DNA from: JBBRMQ01 sp038230775
GTDB lineage: Bacteria > Acidobacteriota > Thermoanaerobaculia > Gp7-AA8
Assembly (NCBI GenBank): GCA_038230775.1
Contig: JBBRMQ010000178.1
Coordinates: 1-9,226, forward strand
Direction of reading: 5' to 3'
Length of the DNA: 9,226 bases
In this document: positions 5,915 through 9,226 of the stretch, piece by piece
Layout: every line of letters begins with the position of its first letter
How positions within the stretch are numbered: the first letter of the stretch is position 1
Program-made: the position numbers and the translations under genes
The notes under the pieces: model-generated
What the model was told of the DNA's origin: nothing
What the model saw: the letters and a program-made list of their open reading frames with translations, nothing else
Databases searched by the model: none

Positions 5915-7146
5915 TCAGCGCGGTGTTTCGTGCGGGATGGATGAACCTGCGGCGCGATCGCGCGGCGCTCATGCTCAGCTTCGTCGTGCCCGTGGTCTTC
6001 TTCTCGATCTTCGCCGGCATCTTCGGCGCACAGCGCTCGCACACGCCAAAGACCAAGGTGGTGATCGCCGACCAGGATCGTACCCAGCAGTCGCGCGACC
6101 TCATCGCGGCGCTGCGCGCGGAGTCGGCGCTCAACCTCATCACCGAGCCCGTGTTCAGCGCGCAATCCGCGGAAGCGTACGTGCGCGAGGGGAACGCTCC
6201 GGTCGCACTCATCATCCCGAAGGGATTCGGCGCCCGCGGCTTCCAGTTCGGACAGGCAAGCCAGGGACCGGCCTTCCAACTCCTCGCCGACTCGTCCGAT
6301 CCGATCGCGCCGGAGGTCGTCTCCGGCCTGCTGCAGAAGACGATCTTCACTTCGATGCCGGCGAGCATGATGACCGCTGGCGTCGACGCGCTCGACCGTT
6401 TCGGTGGGAACTTCTCAGCGGAACAGAAAGCGTCGCTGCAAAAAAACATCGAGTCCTTTCGTACTCAGCCGCGCCGCGCGGGAAGCGGTGGCGGCGACAT
6501 CATCCGCATCGAGACTCACGACCTCCTCGGCGAAAAGAAAAAGAACCCGGTGGTGGCGCTCTACGCCGCTGGCATCGGGGTCATGTTCCTGCTCTTCACC
6601 GCATCGAACGGCGGCGGCTCCCTGCTGGAGGAGAACGAGAGCGGAACGCTGGACCGCATCCTCACGACGCGCGTGTCGCTCACGACGCTGCTCGTCGGAA
6701 AGCTGCTGTACCTGTGGGCGCTGGGGATGATGCAGCTCATCGTGATGTTCATCTGGGGCGCGCTCGTGTTCCATCTCGAACTGATCCAGCACCTCCCCGG
6801 CTTCCTCATCATGGCCTCGGCCACGGCCCTCGCGACGTCCGCCTTCGGACTTCTCCTCGCGTCGTTTGCGAAGACGCGACAACAGCTGGGCGCGATCTCG
6901 ACGCTGGCCGTGCTCTCGATCTCGGCGTTAGGCGGGAGCATGTTTCCGCGCTTCCTGATGCCGGAGTCGATCCAGAAGATGGGGCTGATCCTCTTCAACT
7001 CCTGGGCCCTGGACGGCCTCACGGATGTCTTCTGGCGCGAGGCGCCGCTGACGACGCTCGCGCTGCCAGTGCTCGTGCTCCTCGCGTGGGCGATCGCGTT
7101 CTTCGCGATCGCCCGACAGATGACGAAACGCTGGGTCACGGCCTAA
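5911..7146 (+). CDS. ABC-2 type permease subunit
   Basis: This 411-residue permease has one N-terminal helix (about 20-39). A large extracytoplasmic domain (40-212) follows, containing the VIADQDRT strand typical of the YhgE/NatB-like class. Then come five helices at about 217-231, 258-283, 297-320, 325-341 and 385-401. The cytoplasmic coupling element LLEENESGTLDRILTT (238-253) and the GGSMFPRFLMP loop (341-351) are hallmarks of ABC-2 exporters. It starts inside the ATPase stop (ATGA) and should form a homodimer with two ATPase chains. The substrate could be a drug, ion or lipid; no resistance or biosynthesis gene nearby points to one. The Lys-rich EKKKN (208-212) precedes helix two on the expected side. 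The stop TAA lies inside the stem of a small hairpin. Confidence 0.93.
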   Translation: MISAVFRAGWMNLRRDRAALMLSFVVPVVFFSIFAGIFGAQRSHTPKTKVVIADQDRTQQSRDLIAALRAESALNLITEPVFSAQSAEAYVREGNAPVALIIPKGFGARGFQFGQASQGPAFQLLADSSDPIAPEVVSGLLQKTIFTSMPASMMTAGVDALDRFGGNFSAEQKASLQKNIESFRTQPRRAGSGGGDIIRIETHDLLGEKKKNPVVALYAAGIGVMFLLFTASNGGGSLLEENESGTLDRILTTRVSLTTLLVGKLLYLWALGMMQLIVMFIWGALVFHLELIQHLPGFLIMASATALATSAFGLLLASFAKTRQQLGAISTLAVLSISALGGSMFPRFLMPESIQKMGLILFNSWALDGLTDVFWREAPLTTLALPVLVLLAWAIAFFAIARQMTKRWVTA

Positions 7147-7162
7147 CCAACTCGCGTTGGTT
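7145..7162 (+). terminator. Weak hairpin overlapping the permease stop codon
   Basis: AACCAAC (7145-7151) pairs perfectly with GTTGGTT (7156-7162) around the loop TCGC. The downstream sequence is only mildly T-rich, so intrinsic termination is uncertain, but the position at the end of the exporter operon suits a 3'-end structure. Confidence 0.35.
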
Positions 7163-7163
7163 C

Positions 7164-7216
7164 TGTGTGAGGACCGGCTTCAGCCGGTCACGGGCCGGCT
7201 GAAGCCGGCCCACACA
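7164..7216. repeat. REP/REPIN-like double hairpin (CCGGCTTCAGCCGG family)
   Basis: Hairpin 1 pairs 7172-7179 with 7182-7189 (8 bp, loop TC). Hairpin 2 pairs 7192-7200 with 7203-7211 (9 bp, loop GA). The two units are inverted copies of one another, and TGTGTG (7164-7169) with CACACA (7211-7216) brackets the pair. Such CCGGCTTCAGCCGG elements are common intergenic repeats in high-GC environmental bacteria. It separates the exporter operon from nadB and could serve as a bidirectional 3'-end barrier. It is a different family from the element at 718-797. Confidence 0.7.
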
Positions 7217-7231
7217 CGGAAGCGTCTCTCT

Positions 7232-7237
7232 TACAAT
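7232..7237 (+). promoter_or_regulatory. -10-like hexamer TACAAT before nadB
   Basis: TACAAT matches 5 of 6 consensus bases and ends 10 nt before GTG 7248, implying a 5' leader of only a few bases. No Shine-Dalgarno lies between. No -35 is seen; the -35 region would fall in the REP-like hairpin. Confidence 0.45.
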
Positions 7238-7247
7238 AGCGGCGGCC

Positions 7248-8928
<1,681 letters not shown>

Positions 8929-8936
<8 letters not shown>

Positions 8937-9226
8937 ACTGCACATCGGCTGCGGCCCGCAGATCCTCAAGGGATGGGTCAACATCGACAACGCGAAGTAT
9001 CCCGGCGTCGACAAGATCCTCGACGTCACGCAGGGACTGCCCTTCCAGGACGCATCCTTCGTCTTTGCCGAGCACTTCATCGAGCATCTGTCCTATCAGC
9101 AGGCGTCGAACCTGTTCCGCGAATGCCGCCGCGTGCTCCGCGATGACGGCGTTCTGCGCTTGTCGACGCCGAACCTCGACTGGGTCTGGATCACGCACTA
9201 TCGCGCGGCGATGACGGAACCAGAAC
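8929..9226 (+). CDS. SAM-dependent methyltransferase (class I, Methyltransf_11-like), C-terminus beyond window
   Basis: The first 99 residues of a class I methyltransferase are present and the frame is open at the right edge. LHIGCGP (4-10) is the SAM-binding motif I, Asp20 in WVNIDN is the acidic residue after strand two, and LPFQDASFVFAEHFIEHL (37-54) and RRVLRDDGVLRLSTPNL (67-83) are the usual following motifs. The FAEHFIEHL form is typical of small methyltransferases found beside glycosyltransferases and cell-envelope genes, but the substrate cannot be told. GTG at 8929 overlaps the end of nadB by 8 bp (GTGACTAA), with AGGAG at 8912-8916, 12 nt upstream, so translation is probably coupled. 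The function has no evident tie to NAD synthesis; the overlap may simply be compact packing. Confidence 0.9.

Noticed and set aside
6440..7202. Possible programmed -1 frameshift at A AAA AAC (6440-6446) in the permease, leading into an open -1 frame to 7202
   Set aside because: The heptamer is in the correct phase, but the -1 frame product is Arg/His-rich shadow sequence, the zero-frame protein is a complete ABC-2 permease, and no stimulatory structure was evident.

Overview
The window is a high-GC bacterial chromosomal segment with dense gene packing and short intergenic gaps. It has GTG starts, few recognisable Shine-Dalgarno sites and REP-like palindromes between genes. The gene content (UbiA prenyltransferase, receiver-domain regulator, NYN nuclease, GT-C glycosyltransferase, ABC exporter, L-aspartate oxidase) fits a Gram-negative soil or sediment bacterium. 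Acidobacteriota or a neighbouring phylum is a guess from overall style; no marker in the window settles it. No phage, transposase, CRISPR array, rRNA or tRNA was seen.

Left part (1-2693, all minus strand). A receiver-domain protein (1932-2693) is followed downstream by a UbiA-family prenyltransferase (816-1769). Next come a REP-like palindrome (718-797) and a possible 35-residue membrane peptide (534-641). A strong GC hairpin (482-507) then stands just ahead of a DUF2157-like membrane protein that runs off the left edge (1-464). A 126-bp nested inverted repeat (1797-1922) separates the regulator from the prenyltransferase. It has probably caused an over-long N-terminus to be read for the prenyltransferase.

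Centre and right part (2696-9226, all plus strand). An NYN-domain nuclease with a C-terminal OST-HTH/LOTUS-like domain diverges from the regulator. It is followed after 4 bp by a GT-C type membrane glycosyltransferase. An ABC-2 exporter pair comes next, the ATPase overlapping the permease by ATGA. A cluster of hairpins follows, then L-aspartate oxidase (nadB), and a SAM-dependent methyltransferase that overlaps nadB by 8 bp and runs off the right edge.

There is no obvious single pathway. NadB makes iminoaspartate for NAD synthesis, but nadA and nadC are not here. The prenyltransferase would make a prenylated quinone, pigment or lipid. The glycosyltransferase and methyltransferase suggest cell-envelope glycan or lipid work. 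The most noteworthy signals are regulatory or genomic. Four start codons sit 5-10 nt behind a -10-like hexamer with no Shine-Dalgarno, suggesting leaderless mRNAs. The heptamer GTTAGGC is over-represented and accounts for 5 of the 6 TTA codons I found. There are two different REP-like double-hairpin elements, and a small ORF plus hairpins forms a leader-like arrangement. I did not find a convincing new multi-gene system.
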